A DNA stretch of 64,000 nucleotides, from positions 11,357,146-11,421,145 of the forward strand of contig OW804099.1 of NCBI GenBank assembly GCA_942159475.1. Direction: 5' to 3'. A program made the translations under genes and the position numbers. This DNA is from Sthenelais limicola (lineage: Eukaryota; Annelida; Polychaeta; Phyllodocida; Sigalionidae). Positions 23,212-33,540 of this stretch are shown one piece after another. How positions within the stretch are numbered: the stretch's first letter is position 1; each line of letters begins with the position of its first letter. The notes under the pieces were generated by a model. That model ran no database searches. It was given only the letters and a program-made list of their open reading frames with translations, and was not told the DNA's origin.

Positions 23212-23411
23212 GTAAGTCTATATATTTGATCATACCACCGAGAGGAAGAAAAATCAGAAATAATAAATAATGTTTATAGCAAGAGAGATATGAGATATTC
23301 CAAAAATATATGTTGTTTAGTTTGTATATAGTTGTGGTGATATTGGGTTCAATTCTGTGCTGACCGCTGAGGGTTAGTTCAGCTGATCTACCCCAGGGGC
23401 ACAGGAGCATT

Positions 23412-23650
23412 TCTCTTTGTACCCTAGCACAGGTGTAGAGCCCTGTACCTACAACTTTCTACCCTAGCACAGGTGTAGAACCCTGTACCTACAGCTTTCT
23501 ACACTAGCACAGGTGTGGGTTAGAACCCAGTACCTGCAGCTTTCTACCCTAGCACAGGTGTAGAACCCAGTACCTGCAGCTTTCTACCCTAGCACAGGTG
23601 TCTAATCCTGTACCTGCAGCTTTCTACCCTAGCACAGGTGTGAATTATTG
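23412..23650. repeat. 40-bp minisatellite in gene 1 intron 1
   Basis: Six units (CCCTAGCACAGGTGTAGAAC..CTGTACCTGCAGCTTTCTA) start at 23,421, 23,461, 23,501, 23,546, 23,586 and 23,626. The period is 40 bp except one 45-bp unit. Confidence 0.9.
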
Positions 23651-23868
23651 CTTTCTACATGCAAGTTACACAATCATGGATTATCTTTTATTATTTACAT
23701 GTCTTGTTTCCTATCATAATGTTGATGTTTGTTTGTCCTGACCAGGCTATTGTGAATCTTTGCTTTGACCTTGGTTTGTTCATTTGCATGGTAGGAGAGA
23801 ACATCATTATACATGATTGTTGCAAAACTTGTTGTGAGACTGACCTTACTTAATTTTGTATTTCATAG

Positions 23869-23994
23869 ATCATGACAACCTATAACAATCAAGCATTCAG
23901 GAGTGAACTGCCCGAAGGCTACTTTGAGCCCATCAACCCTAAGGACGTCTATGATGACGTTGTGCACAGGTCCTCTACACTGGACACCCCACCA
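23869..23994 (+). CDS. Gene 1 exon 2: cytoplasmic N-terminus
   Basis: Opens with MTTYNNQAFRSELPEG and ends in phase 0 before GTAAGT. The first residues align with MATYEN(A/P)AFSSELPED in genes 2 and 3; the following DVYDDVVHRSS is specific to gene 1. The conserved Y-x-N at the extreme N-terminus resembles a Grb2-type SH2 site. Confidence 0.75.
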
Positions 23995-26900
23995 GTAAGT
24001 GCTATTTATTACACACTGTTTTGGATGTTAAAAAGTAAATTTAACTTGTTTAGCCTAAAGTTTCACTGATTCACTGCAACTTGTAGGCCTAAGTTATGCG
24101 ATCAAGGAAAACGTCCTTTGTAACAGGTTTGTAGGTCAGGCGTACGCTGCACCAATGAGATCATTCAGGTGTAACCATGTGAGCCCGAACTGATGGCATG
24201 AACAGTTTGGATCAACCAAACTGCACCCCCAAACTGTTGGCTTCAGACACACAGACACACCCACAGTATTGTCCCATAATGCTACATAGACATGATGTAG
24301 TACATTTTTAAGTGGATCTGAATTATGAGCCTTTGTAACTTCTCATGTGTGTAATATAAATGATTAAAGGATTAGGAACTGTTTGCACATTGTTTGGGGC
24401 ATAATCACAAGGTGAAGCCAGGGCCCAGAAAGGAGGTTATAAATCTTTGCATACAACCCCCGGCCGTGATCAATTTGTTTCATTGCACAAACTCTAGGTC
24501 ATGCAATGCTTTCAAACTAACATTGAGTGAAGCAGACTTAATGTTTAGTTTCTTTAGAATTGTGTCTGACATCTTTTACAGGTAAAGTTGATATTTTCAT
24601 TTACATTTTGTTGCCCACTGAAATCATAACAATAATTGAAACATTCAACATCTTTATAGACAGTGACATATTATTCCCTGACAGGATCCACCTGAGAGCA
24701 TGTATCTCACCCCTGACAACTTAGAGGATCTCCATATTGATCTGACTTACCTCACCCCAGATGACCTATGGGATAGTCAAACCTCACCTTACTTGGAGGC
24801 TGAATTGGTAGACCGTGATGATGTCTATCACAATGTAAGGGACACCTTGAGGCCACAACCTGAGATCCAACATCCCAACCTGGCTACAGAGAGGCAGGAG
24901 CCTCCTGCACAAGCTCCACCTGTGACTGAAGGGAATGAAGGCACTAGTGATTGCAGAGGCTGCAAAGGCTGCAAGGCTCCACCCACCTGGGGCTGGGTCC
25001 TTATGCTAGTTATTGCCCTGATGATTGGGGCTGCACTAGCAACCATGGTCATCTTACTATCACAGGGCAAAGGTAAGAAGCTATACCTTCAGCTGCGGCT
25101 GGGTCATTATAATAGTTGGTGATGTAATACCTGGGGTAGTTGTCCTTCTCTTACAAGGCAAAGGTAAGAAGCTATGCCTTCACCTGGGGCTGGGTTATTA
25201 GAGTAGTGTTTCACCTACTTGGTACTGTAATACCTGGGGTAGTTGTCCTTCTTACAAGGTAAAGGTAAGAAGCTATGCCTTCACCTGGGGCTGGGTTATT
25301 AGAGTAGTGTTTCACCTACTTGGTACTGTAATACCTGGGGTAGTTGTCCCTCTCTTACAAGGCAAAGGTAAGAAGCTATGCCTTCACCTGGGGCTGGGTT
25401 ATTAGAGTAGTGTTTCACCTACTTGGTACTGTAATACCTGGGGTAGTTGTCCCTCTCTTACAAGGCAAAGGTAAGAAGCTATGCCTTCACCTGGGGCTGG
25501 GTTATTAGAGTAGTGTTTCACCTACTTGGTACTGTAATACCTGGGGTAGTTGTCCCTCTCTTACAAGGCAAAGGTAAGAAGCTATGCCTTCACCTGGGGC
25601 TGGGTTATTAGAGTAGTGTTTCACCTACTTGGTACTGTAATACCTGGGGTAGTTGTCCTTCTTACAAGGTAAAGGTAAGAAGCTATGCCTTCACCTGGGG
25701 CTGGGTTATTAGAGTAGTGTTTCACCTACTTGGTACTGTAATACCTGGGGTAGTTGTCCCTCTCTTACAAGGCAAAGGTAAGAAGCTATGCCTTCACCTG
25801 GGGCTGGGTTATTAGAGTAGTGTTTCACCTACTTGGTACTGTAATACCTGGGGTAGTTGTCCCTCTCTTACAAGGCAAAGGTAAGAAGCTATGCCTTCAC
25901 CTGGGGCTGGGTTATTAGAGTAGTGTTTCACCTACTTGGTACTGTAATACCTGGGGTAGTTGTCCCTCTCTTACAAGGCAAAGGTAAGAAGCTATGCCTT
26001 CACCTGGGGCTGGCTTATTAGACTTGTGTTTCACCTACTTGGTGCTGTAATACCTGGGGTAGTTGTCCCTCTCTTACAAGGCAAAGGTAAGAAGCCTTCA
26101 CCTGGGGCTGGGTCATTAGAGTAGTGTTTCACCTACTTGGTACTGTAATACCTGGGGTAGTTGTCCTTCTTACAAGGTAAAGGTAAGAAGCTATGCCTTC
26201 ACCTGGGGCTGGGTTATTAGAGTAGTGTTTCACCTACTTGATGCTGTAATACCTGGGGTAGTTGTCCTTCTCTTACAAGGCAAAGGTAAGAAGCTATGCC
26301 TTCACCTGGGGCTGGGTTATTAGAGTAGTGTTTCACCTACTTGGTACTGTAATACCTGGGGTAGTTGTCCTTCTCTTACAAGGCAAAGGTAAGAAGCTAT
26401 GCCTTCACCTGGGGCTGGGTTATTAGAGTAGTGTTTCACCTACTTGGTACTGTAATACCTGGGGTAGTTGTCCTTCTTACAAGGTAAAGGTAAGAAGCTA
26501 TGCCTTCACCTGGGGCTGGGTTATTAGAGTAGTGTTTCACCTACTTGGTACTGTAATACCTGGGGTAGTTGTCCCTCTCTTACAAGGCAAAGGTAAGAAG
26601 CTATGCCTTCACCTGGGGCTGGGTTATTAGAGTAGTGTTTCACCTACTTGGTACTGTAATACCTGGGGTAGTTGTCCCTCTCTTACAAGGCAAAGGTAAG
26701 AAGCTATGCCTTCACCTGGGGCTGGTTAAATATAGTAGTGTTTCACCTACTTGGTACTGTAATACCTGGGGTAGTTGTCCCTCTCTTACAAGGCAAAGGT
26801 AAGAAGCTATGCCTTCACCTGGGGCTGGGTTATTAGACTTGTGTTTCACCTACTTGGTGCTGTAATACCTGGGGTAGTTGTCCCTCTCTTACAAGGCAAA

Positions 26901-29900
26901 GGTAAGAAGCCTTCACCTGGGGCTGGGTCATTAGAGTAGTGTTTCACCTACTTGGTACTGTAATACCTGGGGTAGTTGTCCTTCTTACAAGGTAAAGGTA
27001 AGAAGCTATGCCTTCACCTGGGGCTGGGTTATTAGAGTAGTGTTTCACCTACTTGATGCTGTAATACCTGGGGTAGTTGTCCTTCTCTTACAAGGCAAAG
27101 GTAAGAAGCTATGCCTTCACCTGGGGCTGGGTTATTAGAGTAGTGTTTCACCTACTTGGTACTGTAATACCTGGGGTAGTTGTCCTTCTCTTACAAGGCA
27201 AAGGTAAGAAGCTATGCCTTCACCTGGGGCTGGGTTATTAGAGTAGTGTTTCACCTACTTGGTACTGTAATACCTGGGGTAGTTGTCCTTCTTACAAGGT
27301 AAAGGTAAGAAGCTATGCCTTCACCTGGGGCTGGGTTATTAGAGTAGTGTTTCACCTACTTGGTACTGTAATACCTGGGGTAGTTGTCCCTCTCTTACAA
27401 GGCAAAGGTAAGAAGCTATGCCTTCACCTGGGGCTGGGTTATTAGAGTAGTGTTTCACCTACTTGGTACTGTAATACCTGGGGTAGTTGTCCTTCTCTTA
27501 CAAGGCAAAGGTAAGAAACTATACCTTCACCTGGGGCTGGTTAAATATAGTAGTTGTTCTCCTACTTGGTGCTGTAATACCTGGGGTAGTTGTCCTTCTC
27601 TTACAAGGCAAAGGTAAGAAGCTATGCCTTCACCTGGGGCTGGGTTATTAGAGTAGTGTTTCACCTACTTGGTACTGTAATACCTGGGGTAGTTGTCCTT
27701 CTCTTACAAGGCAAAGGTAAGAAGCTATGCCTTCACCTGGGGCTGGGTCATTATAGTAGTTGTTCTCCTACTTGGTGCTGTAATACCTGGGGTAGTTGTC
27801 CTTCTCTTACAAGGCAAAGGTAAGAAGGATTCATGTGGGGCTGGGTCACTGCACCGGTAGAGAGCATACCTTCTTGTTCATAATTCAGATCCACTTAAAA
27901 GTGTACCACATCATGTCTGTGCATTAATACGGCACAATACTTTGGCTGTGTCTGTGTGTCTGATGCCAAAAGTTCTTACTTCCAACTCACCTTTTAATAC
28001 ACCATCAATACATCATGTCTTGTTTCTTTTCAGCAACCATCCCAGTGACAACCTCCCCAGTGACAACCTCCCCAGTGACAACCACCCCAGTGACAACCAC
28101 CTCACCTACAACTGCCCCACCTACAAGCACCTCAACTACACCCTCGCCAGTGACAACCCCCGCCCCTACTCCTATCGACATACCTACTAGAGGTTAGTGT
28201 CAGTTATCCTCCTCTGATGAAAGCGTCTTATTCAACTCATTCCTGTAGAGCACATAGCCATTAGTAATAAGAGAATGGGAGCAGATTCAACACTACCTTA
28301 TACAAGCTAGATAAGATCCAGACTTTATAATAGGGTGGAGGTGGATAGGTTGGTGACATAGTGACCTGGTTAGGTAGATATAGGTTAGGGTGGAGGTGCC
28401 CGATGTGCAATAGAGTAGTTCTAACATGATTTTTACCTGGTCATTTACACCTGATTCTGACCTGGTGCTTTACTAGTGGAAATCGTAAACAGTTTTGAGG
28501 CTCAAACTTGATTGTACAATGCTCTATGGACCCGATTTATAAATGCGGTTGTCATGCACTCAACAATGCACTTTTTACCAGGTTATAAGTTTCAGTTCTG
28601 AAGCTCTCAAAGATGCTCTACTGACCAGGTTATAAAATACAGTTATGATGCACTCAGTGAGGGCAGTTTCAACCCACAGTATTTAAAGCTGATAAATCTT
28701 CACAAAAACAAATTCCCCAATATAATTCAGAGAGTATATATCGAAGTATGTTATCATGCCTTTGCATGGTAATACATCAATTATTACATCAACATTTTCG
28801 CCCTTATAGACAGCCACAGTACTGAGCAGCATTCCTAGAGGGGTGATTCAGGTTGTACCTAAGATCAGGGTGGCCCAGTCTATATCAGCTAATGAAGTAT
28901 GCAATGACCAGGGGTGTTTTGACCAAAACATTTTTTTCATATCAAACAACTCATTGACACAAATAAACTATAGAAGTATATCACTTATAACATTCTATGT
29001 ACATGATGTGGAATATCTATACAGGTATAAACTCCATATAAGTGTATTAGAAGCACTTTCATTGTAAAAACAATTGTAAATGCACACCTGGTGAACTCAG
29101 TACTGCCGCCTGGTGAGAATAAGTGGCATAATGGTAAACTTATGCAAGAGCACCATTTAGAATGATTAGCAGTATTAAGGATTAATAATAGAATATTGTT
29201 TTAATGTTTGCATAACAACAATCATCAATTTACAACCCGCCCTATTTACATAAAGCAATACAATCCTAAGAATTTGATGTGTTCCAGGAAAATGAGTCAC
29301 AAGTCGCAAAATTGATATTTTACAAAGAAAATTGATATTATACAAAGGGATTTATTAACAAGATCTATTTGTTGGAATGTTCTCATTTTTGGGGAGTGTA
29401 ACACTTTACTTCGTAAGAATTGATGTACCAAATTTCAAGACAGTTTATTAAATATATTATTACGTTTCGCAGACTTTTTTCAACCATAAATTATCAGTGT
29501 TATGATAAGCTATGTAGACTGCCATGAAGGGGAATGGACTGCCGAATAATGGGTCAGGGATCTGCGATTATGATATGTATATTATTTGTATGTAGGATCA
29601 TTGTAAATATAATTGTAATTTCCTATAATATATGTATATATATGTAAAGGATGGCGGCCTAGGTCAAGGCTATTTTTGAACATATAAGCGTACCCCAAAT
29701 GAATGATTGTTTGTTTGACTAAGGTTAAAAACAAAGAACGAATGCTTATATAACCATTTTTGTATTTCAATATCATATTTAGAGTGTTAAATATAGGGCA
29801 CCAACTACTCACTACGACGATTAGACTAGAATTTGAATAGTCTGTAATATCATTTATCTCATTTTCCACCTCATTATTTCATGCGCCGTGATAAAAGTAA

Positions 29901-32900
29901 CTGAATTTACAGATCTGTACATGGAATAGTATACTCACTTAGGAAACGAATTATTGTGTTATATCTTAAGCTAGGAGAATTTGTGATGCCCTACTTTAGG
30001 ATGTACTAAATAGGTTACAGGGCTCTTATGAAAATCAATGTAAATTGAGATGTCCCCTGTAATAAAATGAAAGTTGAACAAAAAAAGATAAATTTATATA
30101 TCAGACATAAAATACTGTTTGGCTGCCCTTAGTATCTATTATCTTTGAACCCCGCTTAATCTCATCTTTTTAAACATATTGCTTTATCAAAATCCATTTC
30201 ATAAATATGTGATGCGTTTTCGGAAATTAAATTATAATTTGCAAATTCGCAAGAATTTGGGAAGTAATATTTGGATAATATGGAGGTAGCATTACATCGT
30301 ATAGTTTAGTGGAGAGGGGTTTCTATGAATAAGTGTGAGACTGAGTGTGAGGGTTTAGAGAGTAGAGTGTCAGATAGTGCGACATTAGGTGTGAATGCCA
30401 TGCAGGTGAGTGAGCAATGGCAGGTATTATGGTCGTTTGTAGCTTCATTGGGCAGAGTTTTATGGTAGTTGTGGGGGCGGATTTGGTTGGAATTATTATT
30501 TGTGATAGAAATGTTAAGAATGTTTAGGTTATACAGACAAATATCTGAGATTCTCAAATAAATACAATATGCTCCATGGACCTGGTTTATAAATGTGGTT
30601 CTGATGCTTCCAACGATGTGCTACTGACCAGGTGTAAAAGACACAATTATGATGCACTCAGTGAAACACTTTCATTGCTATTGCTATATGAGGGTGAGAG
30701 AGGGAGTTGATACAAATTATTCATTCATTCTTTCATTCATTCATCCATTCATAATCATTATTCATACAAGTAAAAAGGGCATTTAGGTAGACGTTTGATT
30801 TTTAAGTATTTTATTCAGACTATCAATCAATCAGACTATATCAATCGTACCCTTTGTATGTGGCTTTAAAATCATAATCATTTATATCTTAATTTGTTGA
30901 ATTAATTTGGAGATATTATTTTAGGTGGAACTTTGTCTGACATTCATTAATTCAACTGCAAGTAGCTAGTGCATTGATACCTGATTTATATACATATATT
31001 TAATACGCATTTTTGAAGTGCACCAAATGATGCACCTTGCATCAGGTGCAAAACCAGGTGCAAAACTGCTTTTTTGAGCGGGTTGCACTTCTGTGACTGG
31101 TCAGTGGCACTTTTGCATGCACTGGCGGATTTTCCAATGCACATAGGGTGGATGGGTTGGTGCAATAGTGACCTGGTTAGATAGATATAGGTTAGGGTGG
31201 AGGTGGATAGATTGGTGCAATAGTGACCTGGTTAGGTAGATATAGGTTAGGGTGGAGGTGGATAGGTTGGTGACTTAGTGACCTGGTTAAGTAGATATAG
31301 GTTAGGGTGGATAGGTTGGTGACATAGTGACCTGGTTAGGTAGATATAGGGAGCGGGTAGGAGAGAGTAGCATAGGTAGGGGGTAGGAGAGCAGTATAGG
31401 AAGGGGGTAGAATAAAGCAGCATATGGGTCAGATTTTCAGAAAATGTACAATTGGCGGCTGTACACATTTAATAAATTATGCTAAATTAAATAGCAATTT
31501 GGTCAATACTAGGTGAATTCCCTAATTTTCAGCCTTGCATTGATTCTAGCAATCTGTTTGGTTAGGTTGAACTGTGTTTTGAACTTTATTTTCATCTGAA
31601 ATGTGGGTTAGTTGAGAAGATTGGTGAAGGTGAATTGTACATTTTCTGAAAATCTGACCCATATGTCAGAGAGGGGCGGGTGGGGTGGGATAGATGAGAC
31701 TTATGCTACTTATGGCTTAATGTTTGTAGAGGGAACAACATAGAACTCAAAGTATATTTAAATTCCATTTTAATCTCTTTCTCATGAAATGTATTAAATG
31801 AAACGTGGCATTTTCTTTACTGCCATCTATCTGAATAAATTTTTCTTTCATTTTCCCAACCATAAGTGATTTTGGCTTCTTTGTAGATGTAATTTGTGTC
31901 ATAATGTGCCCTGTATGTCATGTATGGATGTTTGATTCCACCATCTTTATTGAGTTACTTGATAATTGTATAAAAGTATGAGATTAAAAGTATGTATAAA
32001 AGTATGAGATTAAAAGTATGTAGGATACTTGATACTTGTAGAGGTTCATTCCCCTAACATGGAGACCCAACATAGAAAGTGATGAAAAAATATATTTATG
32101 CTACAAAAATCAATAATAAAAATTTAAATAAATATACAAATTCTATCAAAATAATCCATATAAGTGAGTATTAGTGTGAGTTGTCTAATATATACATTTA
32201 CTCCAGTAAAACCTGAATAACTCCATGTGACATGTGTTGTATATTTGCAGTTGGTGACTACTTCACCCAGTGTGAGGTACCAGCAGGACAGGATGGATGG
32301 AAGGATATATGGGACCACTGCTGGGTGGATGCCAACACCCTGGTGGCAGTACAGTACTATGGTCAGCAGGTGGTACAGTACAGGGTAGACCAGGGTGGCT
32401 GTACCCACACCATCATGGCCCGTGGGTATTGGGCTGCAGATATTGCATGTGACACCAGCACCAGGACTGTGTATGTGACAGATGATAGTAATAATAGAGT
32501 AATGATTTATCAGCTCAATAACCCTGGTGCTGGGGTGTCATGGCAACCACAGGGTGTGGTGCAGCCATGGGGTGTAAATGCCAATGGGAGGAATATTATA
32601 GTGAGTGAGGCTGGGTCTATAACCCATGTATCAGTATACAACATGGAGAGCCAGCTCCTCCACCAGGCTCAGGTCTCTAACACTAGTGTTGGTATATCAC
32701 ACACCTACCTGACCACAGGAGGTGTGTGGTGGGCCAGTTTATACAGCAGTCATCAGGTGCTGATGTATGACCTGGCCACCAATAGTTCACAAACAGTGGG
32801 AGGGGAGGGAGATGCTGATGGACAGTTTGATAGCCCAAGAGGTATATGTGCTGGCCCTAATGAAGGGTCAGCACTTGTGTGTGACCATGGGAATAATAGA

Positions 32901-33077
32901 ATCACTGTGTTGAGTCCGCAGGGGGAGTTTGCCTCCCAGCTCACTGTATCTAACACACTGGTGGGAGGCCGTTGCACTATATCAGTGGTGGATAGAGTGG
33001 GCAACCCCAGCCTCATGGCTCTGGGTACAAGGGATGGTATTAGGACATCAGAGCTATATATATACAGCCTGCACTGA
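23872..33077 (+). CDS. Gene 1: type II membrane protein with NHL-type beta-propeller (spliced)
   Basis: Coding exons 23,872-23,994, 24,685-25,072, 28,034-28,192 and 32,251-33,077 join in phases 0, 1 and 1 without a stop, giving about 498 residues. Order: cytoplasmic tail (residues 1-143) with YNN, YDDV, two YLTPD motifs and YHNV; CRGCKGCK just before one membrane helix (about 144-166); a Thr/Pro stalk of about 53 residues; then a C-terminal propeller of about 275 residues. There is no signal peptide, and the basic Cys-rich stretch precedes the helix, so the N-terminus should be inside. Start: first ATG three bases after the exon 2 acceptor. Donors and acceptors are near consensus (CCA|GTAAGT, TTCCCTGACAG, AAAG|GTAAG, CTTTTCAG, AGAG|GTTAGT, TTTGCAG). 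Ligand and pathway are unknown; receptor or adhesion roles are inference. Paralogues lie downstream on the same strand. Confidence 0.75.
24230..24328 (-). repeat. Inverted repeat arm in gene 1 intron 2
   Basis: Reverse complement of about 97 bp at 27,878-27,973 in intron 3 (shared words ATAATTCAGATCCACTTAAA and TGTGTCTGTGTGTCTGA), close to 88% by eye. The arms bracket exon 3 and the whole donor array. Gene 2 has the intron 3 sequence but not this intron 2 arm. Confidence 0.85.
24685..25072 (+). CDS. Gene 1 exon 3: tyrosine motifs and membrane helix
   Basis: 129 codons plus one base. It starts DPPESMYLTPDNLEDL, repeats TYLTPDDLWDS, then SPYLEAELVD and VYHNV, a Pro/Gln-rich linker, CRGCKGCKAPP and the helix WGWVLMLVIALMIGAALATM. 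It ends at GGCAAAG|GTAAGAAG in phase 1. The helix differs in wording from the tandem copies that follow it and from gene 2. Confidence 0.78.
25073..27835 (+). repeat. Array of about 27 copies of a helix-exon end plus splice donor
   Basis: The period is 103 bp (some units 97-100). Each unit reads CACCTGGGGCTGGGTTATTA..CTGTAATACCTGGGGTAGTT..CTTACAAGGCAAAGGTAAGAAG, i.e. the end of the paralogous helix exon (codons for TWGWV..LLQGK) with its donor. GGYAAAG|GTAAGAAG recurs at about 25,161, 25,261, 25,364, 25,467, 25,570 and so on to 27,814. The array lies wholly inside intron 3. Units near 27,540-27,790 match the gene 2 exon (GGTCATTATAGTAGTTGTTC); the others carry codons that would break the helix. 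Confidence 0.95.
26021..27400 (+). repeat. Higher-order repeat (815 bp) within the donor array
   Basis: The variant run GACTTGTGTT, then a unit with GAAGCCTTCACC, then CTTCTTACAAGGTAAAGG, then CTTGATGCTG occurs at 26,021 and again, in the same order, from 26,836. About eight units were therefore duplicated as a block. Confidence 0.85.
27878..27973 (+). repeat. Inverted repeat arm in gene 1 intron 3
   Basis: Partner of 24,230-24,328. The same sequence, in the same position relative to the stalk exon, occurs in gene 2 (41,908-42,000), so this arm is the ancestral one. Confidence 0.85.
28034..28192 (+). CDS. Gene 1 exon 4: Thr/Pro-rich stalk
   Basis: 53 codons of tandem PVTTS/PVTTT-type repeats (TIPVTTSPVTTSPVTTTP..), a probable O-glycosylated mucin-like stalk. 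It is flanked by CTTTTCAG and AGAG|GTTAGT and is phase 1 on both sides, so it can expand, be skipped or be duplicated without breaking the frame. The matching gene 2 exons are only 19 and 10 codons. Confidence 0.78.
31145..31425. repeat. 55-bp minisatellite and G-rich repeat in gene 1 intron 4
   Basis: Units GTGGATAGGTTGGTG..ATAGTGACCTGGTTAGGTAG recur at 55-bp spacing (GACCTGG at 31,170, 31,225, 31,280 and 31,329). A GGTAGGAGAGAGTAGCATAG-type G-rich repeat follows. The same pair of repeats occupies the equivalent intron of gene 2 (43,735-44,135). Confidence 0.9.
31435..31661. mobile_element. 227-bp MITE with TGGGTCAG termini, copy 2
   Basis: TGGGTCAGATTTTCAGAAAA at the left and its exact inverse at the right, flanked by TA on both sides. 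Same family as the element at 9380-9616. Confidence 0.9.
31662..32230. other. Intron sequence before the propeller exon
   Basis: AT-rich; contains a short tandem duplication (AAAAGTATGAGATTAAAAGTATG) near 31,973-32,020. No gene. Confidence 0.5.
32251..33077 (+). CDS. Gene 1 exon 5: NHL-type beta-propeller ectodomain
   Basis: 275 codons to TGA (33,075-33,077) after TATATTTGCAG. NHL-like blades are visible: WVDANTLVAVQYYGQQVV, then ACDTSTRTVYVTDDSNNRVM, then WGVNANGRNIIVSEAG, then a Trp-rich blade (TTGGVWWASLYSSHQVLMYD), then FDSPRGICAGPNEGSALVCD followed by GNNRITVLSPQGEF, and a last strand before the stop (SELYIYSLH). This fits a six-bladed propeller coded by a single exon. Possible N-glycosylation sites are NTS and NSS. 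Propellers of this class bind protein, carbohydrate or RNA ligands; an extracellular ligand is inferred from topology. The strongest alternative is a TRIM/NHL-derived retrocopied exon captured by a membrane gene. Confidence 0.8.
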
Positions 33078-33080
33078 TAC

Positions 33081-33130
33081 CATTAATAACCATTAATAAC
33101 CATTAATAACCATTAATAACCATTAATAAC
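33081..33130. repeat. 10-bp tandem repeat after the gene 1 stop
   Basis: Five copies of CATTAATAAC, directly after the stop codon. Confidence 0.95.
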
Positions 33131-33336
33131 CATTATTGATGTCTTTTATATGCAAACTTGCCTCTTAGTAACCTCTAGCTTAGTTATCCTTTATTATTCT
33201 TCCAAAAATAATGGTAACGACTGGAAGAACTGGGACCATCCCAGAAGTCTGTGGACCAATTTGTCATTTTGTCTTTTTAATTGTACTTGTTACGACACTA
33301 TTGACAAATAAAAGATTTTTCAATTCAATTCAATTA
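33131..33336 (+). mobile_element. CR1-like retrotransposon tail in the gene 1 3' UTR
   Basis: Ends AATAAAAGATTTTTCAATTC followed by repeated CAATT, resembling the 3' tail of the element at 158-2826 (AATAAAAG..GAATTGAATT, and GGAAGAACTG upstream). Only the 3' end is present. The AATAAA at 33,307-33,312 is the best polyadenylation signal for gene 1. Confidence 0.55.
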
Positions 33337-33540
33337 TAGAGTATGGCATTACAGGTATAATAGATGCTATCATGGATGAGAACTACTCACTTAGCCTTCA
33401 ATGAACCACCAACATCTTATCTTCATTGTCATAAATATTTGGAACATCTAAATAGAAGTTATAGAGATTGACAAAATATCAGGTTTGGTAAATATTTGAT
33501 AAAAACTCTTCACCTTCATCTGATATACATGAACTGTGCA
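33337..33540. other. Spacer after gene 1
   Basis: AT-rich, nothing recognised. Confidence 0.4.

Larger units (their letters stand above)
28193..32250 (+). other. Gene 1 intron 4 (4.1 kb)
   Basis: No coding exon recognised. It holds a 55-bp minisatellite (28,330-28,397 and 31,145-31,360), a direct repeat of about 100 bp (28,515 and 30,567: CTATGGACC..TTTATAAATG, GATGCACTCAGTGA), a MITE (31,435-31,661), a possible retroelement tail with AATAAA (about 29,980-30,090) and AT-rich filler. Confidence 0.6.

Noticed and set aside
26569..27823. Repeated 77-codon frames in the donor array
   Set aside because: They are out-of-context readings of the repeat units; the real coding use ends at the donor at 25,072. 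Kept only as array evidence.
25073..27835. CRISPR-like array
   Set aside because: Units are contiguous tandem copies without unique spacers, in a eukaryotic intron.
28843..29067. 74-codon frame in gene 1 intron 4
   Set aside because: AT-rich chance frame; no splice sites in the phase required by the neighbouring exons.
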